48,985 nucleotides of DNA from the NCBI RefSeq assembly GCF_000687555.1, contig NZ_JHWJ01000022.1, positions 1 to 48,985 on the forward strand, given 5' to 3'. Source of the DNA: [Clostridium] aerotolerans DSM 5434 (GTDB lineage: Bacteria; Bacillota; Clostridia; Lachnospirales; Lachnospiraceae). Position numbers and translations under genes: made by a program. The stretch's first letter is position 1, and each line of letters starts with the position of its first letter. Below the pieces are notes generated by a model. It was not told the origin of the DNA, ran no database searches, and worked only from the letters and a program-made list of their open reading frames with translations. This document shows positions 41,639-48,481 of the stretch, piece after piece.

Positions 41639-42100
41639 ATGAAAAAAAACAAAATATCTTATGGAAAAGAAAATGATATCAATTTAAAGGCATTTATTGG
41701 ACTTAGCAGGACGACTCAGGCACTTCATAGGAGGGCTGGTGCCATCTTTAACCAGGGAGGTCTGACATCTGCCCAATTTGCTGCGCTGGAGGCATTGTAC
41801 CACAAAGGCGATTTAACAATTAACGAAATCATTGACAGTATTCTTTCCACCTCTGGAAATATGACGGTGGTAATTAACAACTTAGAAAAAGATGCCATGA
41901 TAGAACGACACCCGAATCCAAAGGATAAAAGGTCCAGTATTATTGCAATCACGCAAAAAGGGAGAGAAAAAATCGAAGAGATATTTCCCAGGCATGTGGA
42001 AGACTTAGCAGAGAGTTTTACCGGACTTGAGGAAGAGGAAAAAGAAATGTTAGTGCATCTGTTGAAAAAAATAAACACAAGGAGTGAATCAAATGAGTAA
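41639..42100 (+). CDS. MarR-family regulator, probably read from a leaderless transcript
   Basis: A 153-residue MarR repressor. The winged helix spans LTSAQFAALEALYHKGDLTINEIIDSILSTSGNMTVVINNLEKDAMIERHPNPKDKRSSIIAITQKG. Proteins of this kind bind palindromic DNA and release it with phenolic or oxidising ligands. No ribosome site is seen before ATG 41639, and the -10 box ends seven bases upstream, so the message may have no 5' leader. It overlaps the pirin gene by 8 bases, so the two are coupled and both controlled by the palindrome. Confidence 0.88.
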   Translation: MKKNKISYGKENDINLKAFIGLSRTTQALHRRAGAIFNQGGLTSAQFAALEALYHKGDLTINEIIDSILSTSGNMTVVINNLEKDAMIERHPNPKDKRSSIIAITQKGREKIEEIFPRHVEDLAESFTGLEEEEKEMLVHLLKKINTRSESNE

Positions 42101-43109
42101 AAAGATAAAGGCAATTGAAAAAATAGGTTTCCAATGGGGAATGGACAGTCCGTTCCTGGCATGTATGCATCATAAGGATCGTTTCCCGGCAGGAAATGAG
42201 GTACAAGGGCCTGCGGTTTCTTTAGAAGGAAGAAGAATGGGAAATGATTTTTCAGGGAAAGACGGCTTTAGCATGTACCATGGTGAAACCGTTCCCGGAT
42301 TTCCGGTTCATCCTCACCGTGGGTTCGAGACAGTTACCGTTGTACTGGAAGGAATTGTTGACCATTTTGATTCCAAGGGAGCCGAAGGACGTTATGGGAA
42401 TGGCGATGTCCAATGGCTGACCACCGGAGCAGGCTGCCAGCATGTAGAGATGTTCCCTCTGGTACATCAGGATAAGGAAAATCCTCTTGAATTATTTCAG
42501 ATCTGGCTGAATCTACCGGCAAAAAGTAAATTCGCAGACCCGGATTATAAGATGCTCTGGGCAGAAGAAATTCCCATGATAAAGCATACCAATGAAAAAG
42601 GAAAGACAGCGACCATCCGATTAATTGCCGGAAGATATGAAGATAAAAAAAGCCTGGAGCCAACGAAAAATTCATGGGCAGCAAAGGAAGAAAATCATGT
42701 AGGAATCCAGCTTGTGGAGCTGGAGCCAGAGGCAGAGTTTCATATCGCTGCAGGTTCTAAGACTTTAAACCGCAACCTGTATTTTTATGAGGGAACCGGT
42801 TCAATTACCATAGACGGTAAAAATATAGATCCATCTTCCCGAATCAAGCTTTCAGGAGAAGATGACATTACAGTGGTAAATGGAGATAAAACCAGCTACG
42901 TTTTACTGCTGGAAGGGGAACCCATCAATGAGCCAGTGGTACAATATGGACCATTTGTCATGAATTCCGAACAGGAAATACGGAATGCATATGAGGATTA
43001 TCAGAACACCCAGTTCGGGGGCTGGCCATGGCCAGATGATGAGCCAGTTCATGAAAGGGAGATGGGAAGATTCGCCCGTTATCCAGATGGAAGTGTGGTA
43101 AAAAGGTAA
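42093..43109 (+). CDS. Pirin-family cupin protein
   Basis: A 338-residue bicupin. The N-terminal cupin has the pirin metal-site motifs PVHPHRGFETVT and GAGCQHVEMF; the C-terminal half has SWAAKEENHVGIQLVELEPEAEF and a SITIDG strand. Bacterial pirins can act as quercetin dioxygenases, cleaving flavonols at an iron or copper site; other members are regulators, so the reaction is not certain. AAGGAG lies 8 bases before ATG 42093. Coupling to a MarR repressor suggests induction by a phenolic or oxidising compound. Confidence 0.88.
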   Translation: MSKKIKAIEKIGFQWGMDSPFLACMHHKDRFPAGNEVQGPAVSLEGRRMGNDFSGKDGFSMYHGETVPGFPVHPHRGFETVTVVLEGIVDHFDSKGAEGRYGNGDVQWLTTGAGCQHVEMFPLVHQDKENPLELFQIWLNLPAKSKFADPDYKMLWAEEIPMIKHTNEKGKTATIRLIAGRYEDKKSLEPTKNSWAAKEENHVGIQLVELEPEAEFHIAAGSKTLNRNLYFYEGTGSITIDGKNIDPSSRIKLSGEDDITVVNGDKTSYVLLLEGEPINEPVVQYGPFVMNSEQEIRNAYEDYQNTQFGGWPWPDDEPVHEREMGRFARYPDGSVVKR

Positions 43110-43184
43110 TATACAAGTCATGTATAAACGTATAGGATATGTTTGGAAAATCATAAGCTTAGCATATTAGTTAGTATAATAGAT

Positions 43185-43230
43185 AAAAGGAGCTTTCAGT
43201 TTGATGGTTATCATACTGAAAGCTCCTTTT
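43185..43230. terminator. Hairpin copy B after the pirin gene
   Basis: The 16-bp perfect stem AAAAGGAGCTTTCAGT (43185-43200) and ACTGAAAGCTCCTTTT (43215-43230) ends the MarR-pirin transcript. It begins with the same AAAAGGAGC as hairpin A and lies 13 bases before the ABC permease relic stop, exactly as in the intact gene. Confidence 0.8.
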
Positions 43231-43243
43231 ACAAATGAAACAG

Positions 43244-43270
43244 TTAAAATTTATTATTCTTCTCCAACAA
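43244..43270 (-). pseudogene. Relic B: last codons of a duplicated ABC permease
   Basis: Read leftward, the codons give LEKNNKF and a stop, matching LEKKIKF-stop at the end of the intact permease. The 13-base gap to the hairpin is conserved too. Nothing longer survives. Confidence 0.6.
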
Positions 43271-43424
43271 AGAAAATTGCTGTACAGACGGATCAACCTC
43301 TTAAAATTGTTAAAATAGAATAAAAGAGCTGCGCTTGCTGGAAATATACGATTTAACGGAAAGGTCGGGCATGGGTTTTGAGGTTCTTCATTAACAGAAC
43401 ATCCCATCCGTAATAAGTTTTTTC

Positions 43425-43453
43425 TTGTATCGTATAACGTTTCCAAGTATAAT
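43425..43453 (+). promoter_or_regulatory. Promoter of the toxin-antitoxin pair
   Basis: TTGTAT (43425-43430)-17-TATAAT (43448-43453), 35 bases before the antitoxin ATG. Confidence 0.7.
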
Positions 43454-43488
43454 AAGGTTAGATTAACTTAAGAGAGGAGACGAACGAA

Positions 43489-43650
43489 ATGGCCAAATCA
43501 AATTTAACACAAGTACCGGAAATCTTAAAATTTACAGAAGCTGATGCAATCCAGGCTTTGAAGTCAGAGCTAGAAAAGGGTGTGGCGAGCATGGAACAAG
43601 ATATACTGTATACAATAGACGAAGCATGGAATGAAATTGATACCATTTAG
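43489..43650 (+). CDS. Antitoxin of a ParD/RelB-like type II system
   Basis: A 53-residue acidic, helical protein (MAKSNLTQVPEILKFTEADA and then EQDILYTIDEAWNEID). The short length and its place nine bases ahead of a RelE/ParE-type toxin gene identify it as the antitoxin. No clear DNA-binding fold can be read; the middle KSELEKGVASM segment is probably helical. GAGGAG lies 9 bases before the ATG. Confidence 0.7.
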   Translation: MAKSNLTQVPEILKFTEADAIQALKSELEKGVASMEQDILYTIDEAWNEIDTI

Positions 43651-43658
43651 GAGAAGCT

Positions 43659-43994
43659 ATGGAAAGACCAACAAATTATAAGATACGCCTGACGTCTGAT
43701 GCGAAAAACGATATTGCGCAGATAAAGCGGTACATTTTACATACATTCAAGTACCGGGAGACGGCAGAAGCGTTCTCAAAAAATATGAAAAATGCCATAT
43801 CAAAATTGAGCCCTTATTCTGAGGCCTACACAAAAACCGGCCTGCTGATTCAAGGGCTCGAAGTATACTATAAACCGTACAGCACCTATCTCATTTTCTT
43901 TGTGGTAAAAATGGACAAGGTCATTGTAATCAGAGTCTTAAAGGACCGTATGTACTGGCAGTCTATTATGAAACGAATCTGTTCTATCGATTAG
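43659..43994 (+). CDS. Type II toxin of the RelE/ParE superfamily
   Basis: A 111-residue basic protein. The ParE/RelE pattern is visible: YKIRLTSDAKNDIAQIKRYIL at the start, KNMKNAISKLSPYSEAY in the middle, then LEVYYKPYSTYLIFFVVKMDKVIVIRVLKDRMYW. Such toxins either cut mRNA in the ribosome or poison gyrase; the conserved RelE catalytic Lys/Arg/Tyr set cannot be assigned with certainty. The late GRP of ParE is replaced by LKDR. The pair lies between fragments of a permease gene, so it probably arrived by insertion. Confidence 0.8.
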   Translation: MERPTNYKIRLTSDAKNDIAQIKRYILHTFKYRETAEAFSKNMKNAISKLSPYSEAYTKTGLLIQGLEVYYKPYSTYLIFFVVKMDKVIVIRVLKDRMYWQSIMKRICSID

Positions 43995-44236
43995 AAATCT
44001 CAAAATCAAATAATCTTATCATTAGAAAATCTTCAAAATCTCAAGGATACCCAATTATATCATTTTGTACTCACAGCTAAAATAACACCAACCAGACAAA
44101 GTTCGATATTGACCTTCAAGCTGATGTAAAAAATAAAATTACTCAGTCTGGAAGTTTTATTTTATGGCAAAAAGAAGAAGGGACGAGTCTCTTTGGTTAT
44201 TCAAGGAATCCAGAAGCAGATACAATTTAGAAATAT
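43995..44236. other. Decayed sequence between toxin and permease terminator
   Basis: No intact gene. The part 44081-44118 is a relic of the adjacent permease. In the other direction a frame from 44081 to the TAG at 44230 reads like a protein end but has no start codon. The rest is AT-rich. Confidence 0.5.
44081..44118 (-). pseudogene. Relic C: internal fragment of the duplicated ABC permease
   Basis: This 38-base stretch differs at two positions from 44464-44501 of the intact permease gene. Read leftward it gives KVNIELCLVGVI against KVNIGLCLVGVI in the intact protein. It is too short and isolated to be coding now. Confidence 0.75.
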
Positions 44237-44285
44237 AAAAGAAACGTTTACAGTATTTAATTCGTATACTGTAAACGTTTCTTTT
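44237..44285 (-). terminator. Hairpin of the intact ABC permease gene
   Basis: A perfect 20-bp stem joins 44237-44256 (AAAAGAAACGTTTACAGTAT) to 44266-44285 around a 9-base loop, 13 bases after the permease stop. It terminates the leftward operon. Confidence 0.85.
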
Positions 44286-44298
44286 ATAAATAAAACAG

Positions 44299-45096
44299 TT
44301 AAAACTTAATCTTCTTCTCCAAAATAGTAATCCCCTGATACAAAATCGCAGACACAATACAGAGAATCACAATGCTCATAACAACCAAATCCATCTTAAA
44401 CACCTGGCTGCCATAAATGATCAGATATCCCAGCCCCTTATTAGCTGCAAGGAATTCTCCAATAATAACACCAACCAGACAAAGTCCGATGTTGACCTTC
44501 ATATTGCTGATAATCAAAGGGATCGAGCTTGGAAGCAATACCTTTAATAACACATCCTTCTTTGTCCCTCCAAGAGAATAAATCAGCTTGATTTTATCCG
44601 GGTCTGTTTGGGAGAAACCCGTGTGGAGAGTCATGATACAACCAAAGACAGCAACTGAAATAGATGCAACAATGATGGTCTTAATGTTATTGCCTAACCA
44701 TACAATTAAGATGGGGGCAAGGGCGGATTTAGGCAGGCTGTTAAGCATAACGAGATAAGGTTCCAGTACCTCAGATATGCTGCGGCTGGACCAGAGAAGT
44801 ATGGAAATAAGGAGTCCGAAGCCGACAACCAGGACAAAGCTTATGAGGGTTTCCATTACCGTCACTCCGGTATGAACAAAAATGGAATGATCCTTTACCA
44901 TATCAATAAAGGTCATGGTCACGCGGGTAGGGGAGCTGAAGATAAAGTCATTGATAATTCCCAGTCTTGCGCAAAGCTCCCAGATCGATAAAAGGAGAAC
45001 CAGAAGCATCAGACGTAAGAACCTTACATTACGCCGGTGCTGTTTTTCCTTTTCAATAAATTCCTGCTGGGCTAAGGATGGATGAGTCTCAATCAT
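44299..45096 (-). CDS. ABC transporter permease of the SsuC/TauC type
   Basis: A 265-residue permease with five or six helices and the EAA-type loop GGTKKDVLLKVLLPSSIPLIISNMK. The family imports nitrate, sulfonates, taurine, thiamine precursors or related small molecules; the substrate is set by a binding protein not present in this window. AAGGAG lies ten bases before the ATG, which overlaps the ATPase gene by eight bases. Its 3' end exists in degraded copies elsewhere (31942, 43244, 44081). Confidence 0.85.
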   Translation of the reverse strand: MIETHPSLAQQEFIEKEKQHRRNVRFLRLMLLVLLLSIWELCARLGIINDFIFSSPTRVTMTFIDMVKDHSIFVHTGVTVMETLISFVLVVGFGLLISILLWSSRSISEVLEPYLVMLNSLPKSALAPILIVWLGNNIKTIIVASISVAVFGCIMTLHTGFSQTDPDKIKLIYSLGGTKKDVLLKVLLPSSIPLIISNMKVNIGLCLVGVIIGEFLAANKGLGYLIIYGSQVFKMDLVVMSIVILCIVSAILYQGITILEKKIKF

Positions 45097-45856
45097 GGTT
45101 CTGCAGCTCCTTCCATACCTGATTAAAGAAGACAGAAAATTCCGGCATGTTTCGCCTCATGAGCGGCCGTATATAATCATCTCCAAAGGAAACCGGTACA
45201 ATGGCTTTCATCCGTCCCGGTCTGCTTGTCAGTACGATGACCCTGTCCGCAACACTAATTGCTTCGGAAAGATCATGGGTGATTAATATTGCTGTTTTAT
45301 GGGTGCTTTTTATAATAGAACTGATGTCATCGCAGACAGAGAGTCTGGTCTGATAGTCGAGTGCGGAAAACGGTTCGTCTAACAAAAGAAGGTCAGGCTC
45401 CAGAGCCAGAGTGCGGACCAGTGCGGCACGCTGTCTCATGCCTCCGGATAATTCAGATGGTTTTGCCTGCTCAAAATTTCCAAGACCATAGGTTAAGAGC
45501 ATTTGATGCAGCTTTTCTTTGGAAGTGCTGTCAAGCTTTTTCTGTATTTCAAGGCCAAGCTCCGCATTTCCCATAATCGTCCGCCATTCAAAAAGGTGAT
45601 CCCTTTGCAGCATATAGCCGATGTTTGAGAACGATTCAGCCTGGGAAACACCGTCTATAAGAATTTCTCCCGTATCAGGAGTCAGCAATCCGCTGAGAAG
45701 AGATAAGAGGGTAGATTTCCCGCAGCCGGAGGGTCCGACGATTGCAAGGAATTCCCCGTTTTCTGCCGTAAAAGATATATCAGAAAGGGCCAGCGTCTCA
45801 CCCTCAAGGGAATGATAGGAGTAACTGACCCCGCGAACTTCCAGTTTAGGCTTCAT
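45089..45856 (-). CDS. ABC transporter ATPase of the SsuB/TauB type
   Basis: A 255-residue ATPase. Walker A is GPSGCGKST, the Q-loop YMLQRDHLFEWRT, the signature [16 protein letters not shown], Walker B LLLLDEPFSALD and the switch ITHDLSEAISVAD. The LFEWRT and LTSRPGR segments are typical of COG1116 (nitrate/sulfonate/taurine/HMP-type). AAGGAGG precedes the ATG. No substrate-binding protein gene follows on the same strand, so substrate identity is open. Confidence 0.88.
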   Translation of the reverse strand: MKPKLEVRGVSYSYHSLEGETLALSDISFTAENGEFLAIVGPSGCGKSTLLSLLSGLLTPDTGEILIDGVSQAESFSNIGYMLQRDHLFEWRTIMGNAELGLEIQKKLDSTSKEKLHQMLLTYGLGNFEQAKPSELSGGMRQRAALVRTLALEPDLLLLDEPFSALDYQTRLSVCDDISSIIKSTHKTAILITHDLSEAISVADRVIVLTSRPGRMKAIVPVSFGDDYIRPLMRRNMPEFSVFFNQVWKELQNHD

Positions 45857-45926
45857 GGGTCCTCCTTTTCGATATTTTGATCTGATATAGTGTTATAATA
45901 TGTACAATAAAAAGGAGTGTGAAGAT

Positions 45927-45965
45927 ATGTCTACAATTTCCTTTCTATTTGTCGAAACAGAATGA
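45927..45965 (+). other. Twelve-residue reading frame with good ribosome site
   Basis: AAAGGAG lies 9 bases before ATG; the frame reads MSTISFLFVETE. TATAAT at 45894-45899 could be its -10. It might be a stub or a leader peptide; no amino acid run suggesting attenuation is present. Confidence 0.25.
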
Positions 45966-46010
45966 ATCCTGGAGGATTCCGGGATTAACGGGAAAAATGA
46001 GAAAAAGCCC

Positions 46011-46039
46011 TTGCATTACCTTGGAATCAGTGCTATACT
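46011..46039 (+). promoter_or_regulatory. Promoter of the nusA operon
   Basis: TTGCAT (46011-46016)-17-TATACT (46034-46039), about 80 bases before the rimP start. Confidence 0.7.
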
Positions 46040-46068
46040 ACTATGGATAACATGAATGTTTGACGGAT

Positions 46069-46094
46069 AAAGAGTGGGCGCAAGTCCACTCTTT
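46069..46094 (+). promoter_or_regulatory. nusA-operon leader hairpin with GCAA tetraloop
   Basis: AAAGAGTGGGC (46069-46079) pairs with GTCCACTCTTT (46084-46094, one G-U) around the GNRA loop GCAA. The downstream T-rich tract is broken (CCATTTGTTTGG), as in weak terminators needing NusA. An attenuator controlling nusA is likely by analogy with Bacillus (inference). Confidence 0.6.
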
Positions 46095-46121
46095 CCATTT
46101 GTTTGGAAAGGTGGGAGAAAC

Positions 46122-46589
46122 ATGGCAAAAAGGGAACAATATGAAGCAAAGACAGAAAGCTTTTTGATGCCCCTTATGACAGAAAACAATTTTGAACTTG
46201 TTGATGTGGAATATATAAAAGAAGCAGGAAACTGGTACTTACGTGCTTATATAGATAAAGAAGGCGGAATCACAGTAGATGACTGTGAGATCATCAGCCG
46301 GAGGCTGGGAGAATGGCTGGATGAAAAGGATTTCATTGAAGACAGTTATATTTTAGAGGTCAGCTCCCCGGGACTTGGAAGGCCTCTAAAGAAGGATAAA
46401 GACTTTGAACGAAGCATTGGAAAAGAAGTAGATATCCGTTTATATAAGGCATTGAACAAACAGAAAGATTTTAATGGAACTTTACAGTCTTATAATAAGG
46501 AAACTGTGACCATAACCATAGAAGATGGAACCGAGCTTGTGATTAACCGTCCGGAAATCGCACTGATCCGGCTGGCATTTGATTTCTAA
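46122..46589 (+). CDS. rimP: Ribosome maturation factor RimP
   Basis: A 155-residue RimP needed for 30S maturation. It shows FELVDVEYIKEAGNWYLRAYIDKEGGITVDDC, ISRRLGEWLD and the strongly conserved LEVSSPGLGRPLKK, followed by the C-terminal SH3-like barrel. The frame is open 16 codons further upstream, but that part runs through the leader hairpin; GGGAG lies before ATG 46122. First gene of the nusA operon. Confidence 0.95.
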   Translation: MAKREQYEAKTESFLMPLMTENNFELVDVEYIKEAGNWYLRAYIDKEGGITVDDCEIISRRLGEWLDEKDFIEDSYILEVSSPGLGRPLKKDKDFERSIGKEVDIRLYKALNKQKDFNGTLQSYNKETVTITIEDGTELVINRPEIALIRLAFDF

Positions 46590-46618
46590 ACAGTAAGAAA
46601 TATTAGGAGGATAAAAAA

Positions 46619-47797
46619 ATGAATAAGGAACTGTTAGAAGCACTGAATATTCTGGAAAAGGAGAATAACATAAGCAAGGAAACTCTTCTGGAAGCGATTG
46701 AAAATTCTCTCCTTACAGCGTGCAAAAACCATTTTGGCAAAGCAGATAATGTTAAAGTCAGCATCAACCGTGATACCTGCGATTTTAATGTATTTGCAGA
46801 AAAAGAAGTGGTTGAAACAGTTGAAGATCCTCTGCTTCAGATCAGTCTTGCAGATGCAAAGATGACAAATCCCAAGTACGAACTTGGAGATGTGATCCAT
46901 TGTCAGATCGACTCAAAGAAGTTCGGAAGAATTGCCACACAGAATGCCAAGAACGTTATTTTGCAGAAGATCCGTGAGGAAGGAAGAAAGTCACTGTATA
47001 ACGACTGGTTCTGCCAGGAAAGAGAAGTGGTAACAGGAATTGTACAGAGATATCTTGGAAGAAATGTGAGCATCAATCTTGGTAAAGTAGACGCCATTTT
47101 AAATGAAACCGAGATGGTAAAAAGCGAAGTATTTAAAGCGACCGAGCGTATCAAGGTTCTTGTGCTGGAAGTTAAGGATACTCCGAAAGGACCAAGAATT
47201 TCTGTTTCCAGAACTCATCCTGACCTCGTAAAGCGTCTCTTTGAATCTGAAGTTGCAGAAGTAAAAGACGGTACTGTAGAGATCAAAGCCATTGCAAGAG
47301 AAGCTGGCTCCAGAACAAAGATCGCAGTAAAATCCAACGAAGTAAACGTTGATCCGGTAGGTGCCTGCGTTGGTTTAAATGGTGCCAGAGTTAATTCCAT
47401 CGTCAATGAATTAAGAGGCGAAAAGATCGATATCATCAATTGGGATGACAATCCTGCATATCTGATCGAGAATGCATTAAGTCCTGCAAAAGTCATCTGT
47501 GTCGTAGCAGATGAAGAATCAAAGGAAGCTCAGGTAATCGTTCCGGATTATCAGTTATCCCTTGCCATTGGTAAGGAAGGGCAGAATGCAAGACTTGCAG
47601 CCAGGCTGACTGGATACAAGATCGATATCAAGAGTGAGACACAGGCAAGAGAACTTGGGCTTTTCGAAGAACTTGGTCTTGAATACCAGGATGGAAATAC
47701 ATCCTTTGAAGAATTTGCAAGTGAATATAAGGAAGGCGGCGATATAGAAGCATCAGACTACCAGGAAGAGTATCAGGACGGCAATATTCAGGAATAA
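46619..47797 (+). CDS. nusA: Transcription termination/antitermination protein NusA
   Basis: A 392-residue NusA. The N-terminal RNA polymerase-binding domain covers about 1-125, the S1 domain about 133-200 ([25 protein letters not shown]), KH1 near 225-290 ([30 protein letters not shown]), and KH2 near 300-345 ([23 protein letters not shown]). A short acidic tail replaces the two acidic repeats of Proteobacteria. It controls pausing, termination and folding of nascent RNA. It has an AGGAGG site and is separated from rimP by 29 bases. Confidence 0.96.
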   Translation: MNKELLEALNILEKENNISKETLLEAIENSLLTACKNHFGKADNVKVSINRDTCDFNVFAEKEVVETVEDPLLQISLADAKMTNPKYELGDVIHCQIDSKKFGRIATQNAKNVILQKIREEGRKSLYNDWFCQEREVVTGIVQRYLGRNVSINLGKVDAILNETEMVKSEVFKATERIKVLVLEVKDTPKGPRISVSRTHPDLVKRLFESEVAEVKDGTVEIKAIAREAGSRTKIAVKSNEVNVDPVGACVGLNGARVNSIVNELRGEKIDIINWDDNPAYLIENALSPAKVICVVADEESKEAQVIVPDYQLSLAIGKEGQNARLAARLTGYKIDIKSETQARELGLFEELGLEYQDGNTSFEEFASEYKEGGDIEASDYQEEYQDGNIQE

Positions 47798-47820
47798 AGA
47801 AAACGGGAAGTGATGGAAAC

Positions 47821-48090
47821 TTGAGTACAAAAAAAATACCCCTCAGACAGTGTATCGGCTGTGGTGAGATGAAAAGTAAAAAAGAGATGATTCGTGTGTT
47901 AAAGACCTCGGAGGACGAAATCGTTCTTGACGCGACTGGTCGTAAAAACGGCCGCGGCGCTTATCTGTGCCCTTCTATGGAATGTTTCCATAAGGCAGTA
48001 AAGAATAAGGGGCTGGAGCGTTCCTTTAAGATGGCAATACCAAAGGAAGTATACGAAACATTGGAAAAGGAGATGGAACAGATTGGATAA
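47821..48090 (+). CDS. ylxR: YlxR-family RNA-binding protein (RnpM)
   Basis: An 89-residue YlxR protein with RQCIGCGEMKSKKEMIRV and GRKNGRGAYLCPSMEC motifs. In Bacillus this protein binds RNase P RNA and modulates its activity (named RnpM). It starts with TTG and overlaps the next gene by 8 bases. Confidence 0.92.
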   Translation: MSTKKIPLRQCIGCGEMKSKKEMIRVLKTSEDEIVLDATGRKNGRGAYLCPSMECFHKAVKNKGLERSFKMAIPKEVYETLEKEMEQIG

Positions 48091-48481
48091 CAGACAGAAG
48101 ATCCTGAATCTAATTGGTCTGGCCACCAAAGCAGGTAAGATTGGCAGCGGGGAATTTATGACAGAAAAATCTGTTAAAGCAGGAAAGGCGTCATTAGTAA
48201 TTGTTTCAGAAGAAGCCTCAGATAATACCAAAAAGATGTTTACCAACATGTGTACTTACTATAAAGTTCCAATCTACTTCTTTGCAAGTAAAGATGAACT
48301 GGGCCACGCTATGGGCAAAGAGATGCGGGCGTCTCTCGTCATTATGGATAGTGGATTTGCTAAGGCAGTCGTGAAACTAATGAATACAATGGTCGGTAGT
48401 GAGTGTGAGAATGAGCCTTCACATCTACCCGCATGTGCTGTAGAATGTGCACAGAATGGAGGAAAACATGAGAGTATATGA
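48083..48481 (+). CDS. ylxQ: L7Ae-family ribosomal protein YlxQ
   Basis: A 132-residue protein with the L7Ae/L30e-like core (LNLIGLATKAGKIGSGEFMTEKSV, SLVIVSEEASDNTKKMF). Family members bind kink-turn RNA. A C-terminal extension after residue 105, including three cysteines (SECENEPSHLPACAVECAQ), is unusual for this 100-residue family. The start is TTG, preceded by AGGAG. Confidence 0.9.
   Translation: MDNRQKILNLIGLATKAGKIGSGEFMTEKSVKAGKASLVIVSEEASDNTKKMFTNMCTYYKVPIYFFASKDELGHAMGKEMRASLVIMDSGFAKAVVKLMNTMVGSECENEPSHLPACAVECAQNGGKHESI

Noticed and set aside
43171-43446. Leftward 91-codon frame between pirin and antitoxin genes
   Set aside because: It runs through the hairpin and the permease relic in the wrong frame and lacks a ribosome site; the relic explains any coding look.
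44081-44230. Rightward protein-like frame ending in a Gly-Tyr-Ser-Arg-Asn-Pro stretch
   Set aside because: There is no start codon or ribosome site, and the first part is explained as the reverse of a permease fragment.
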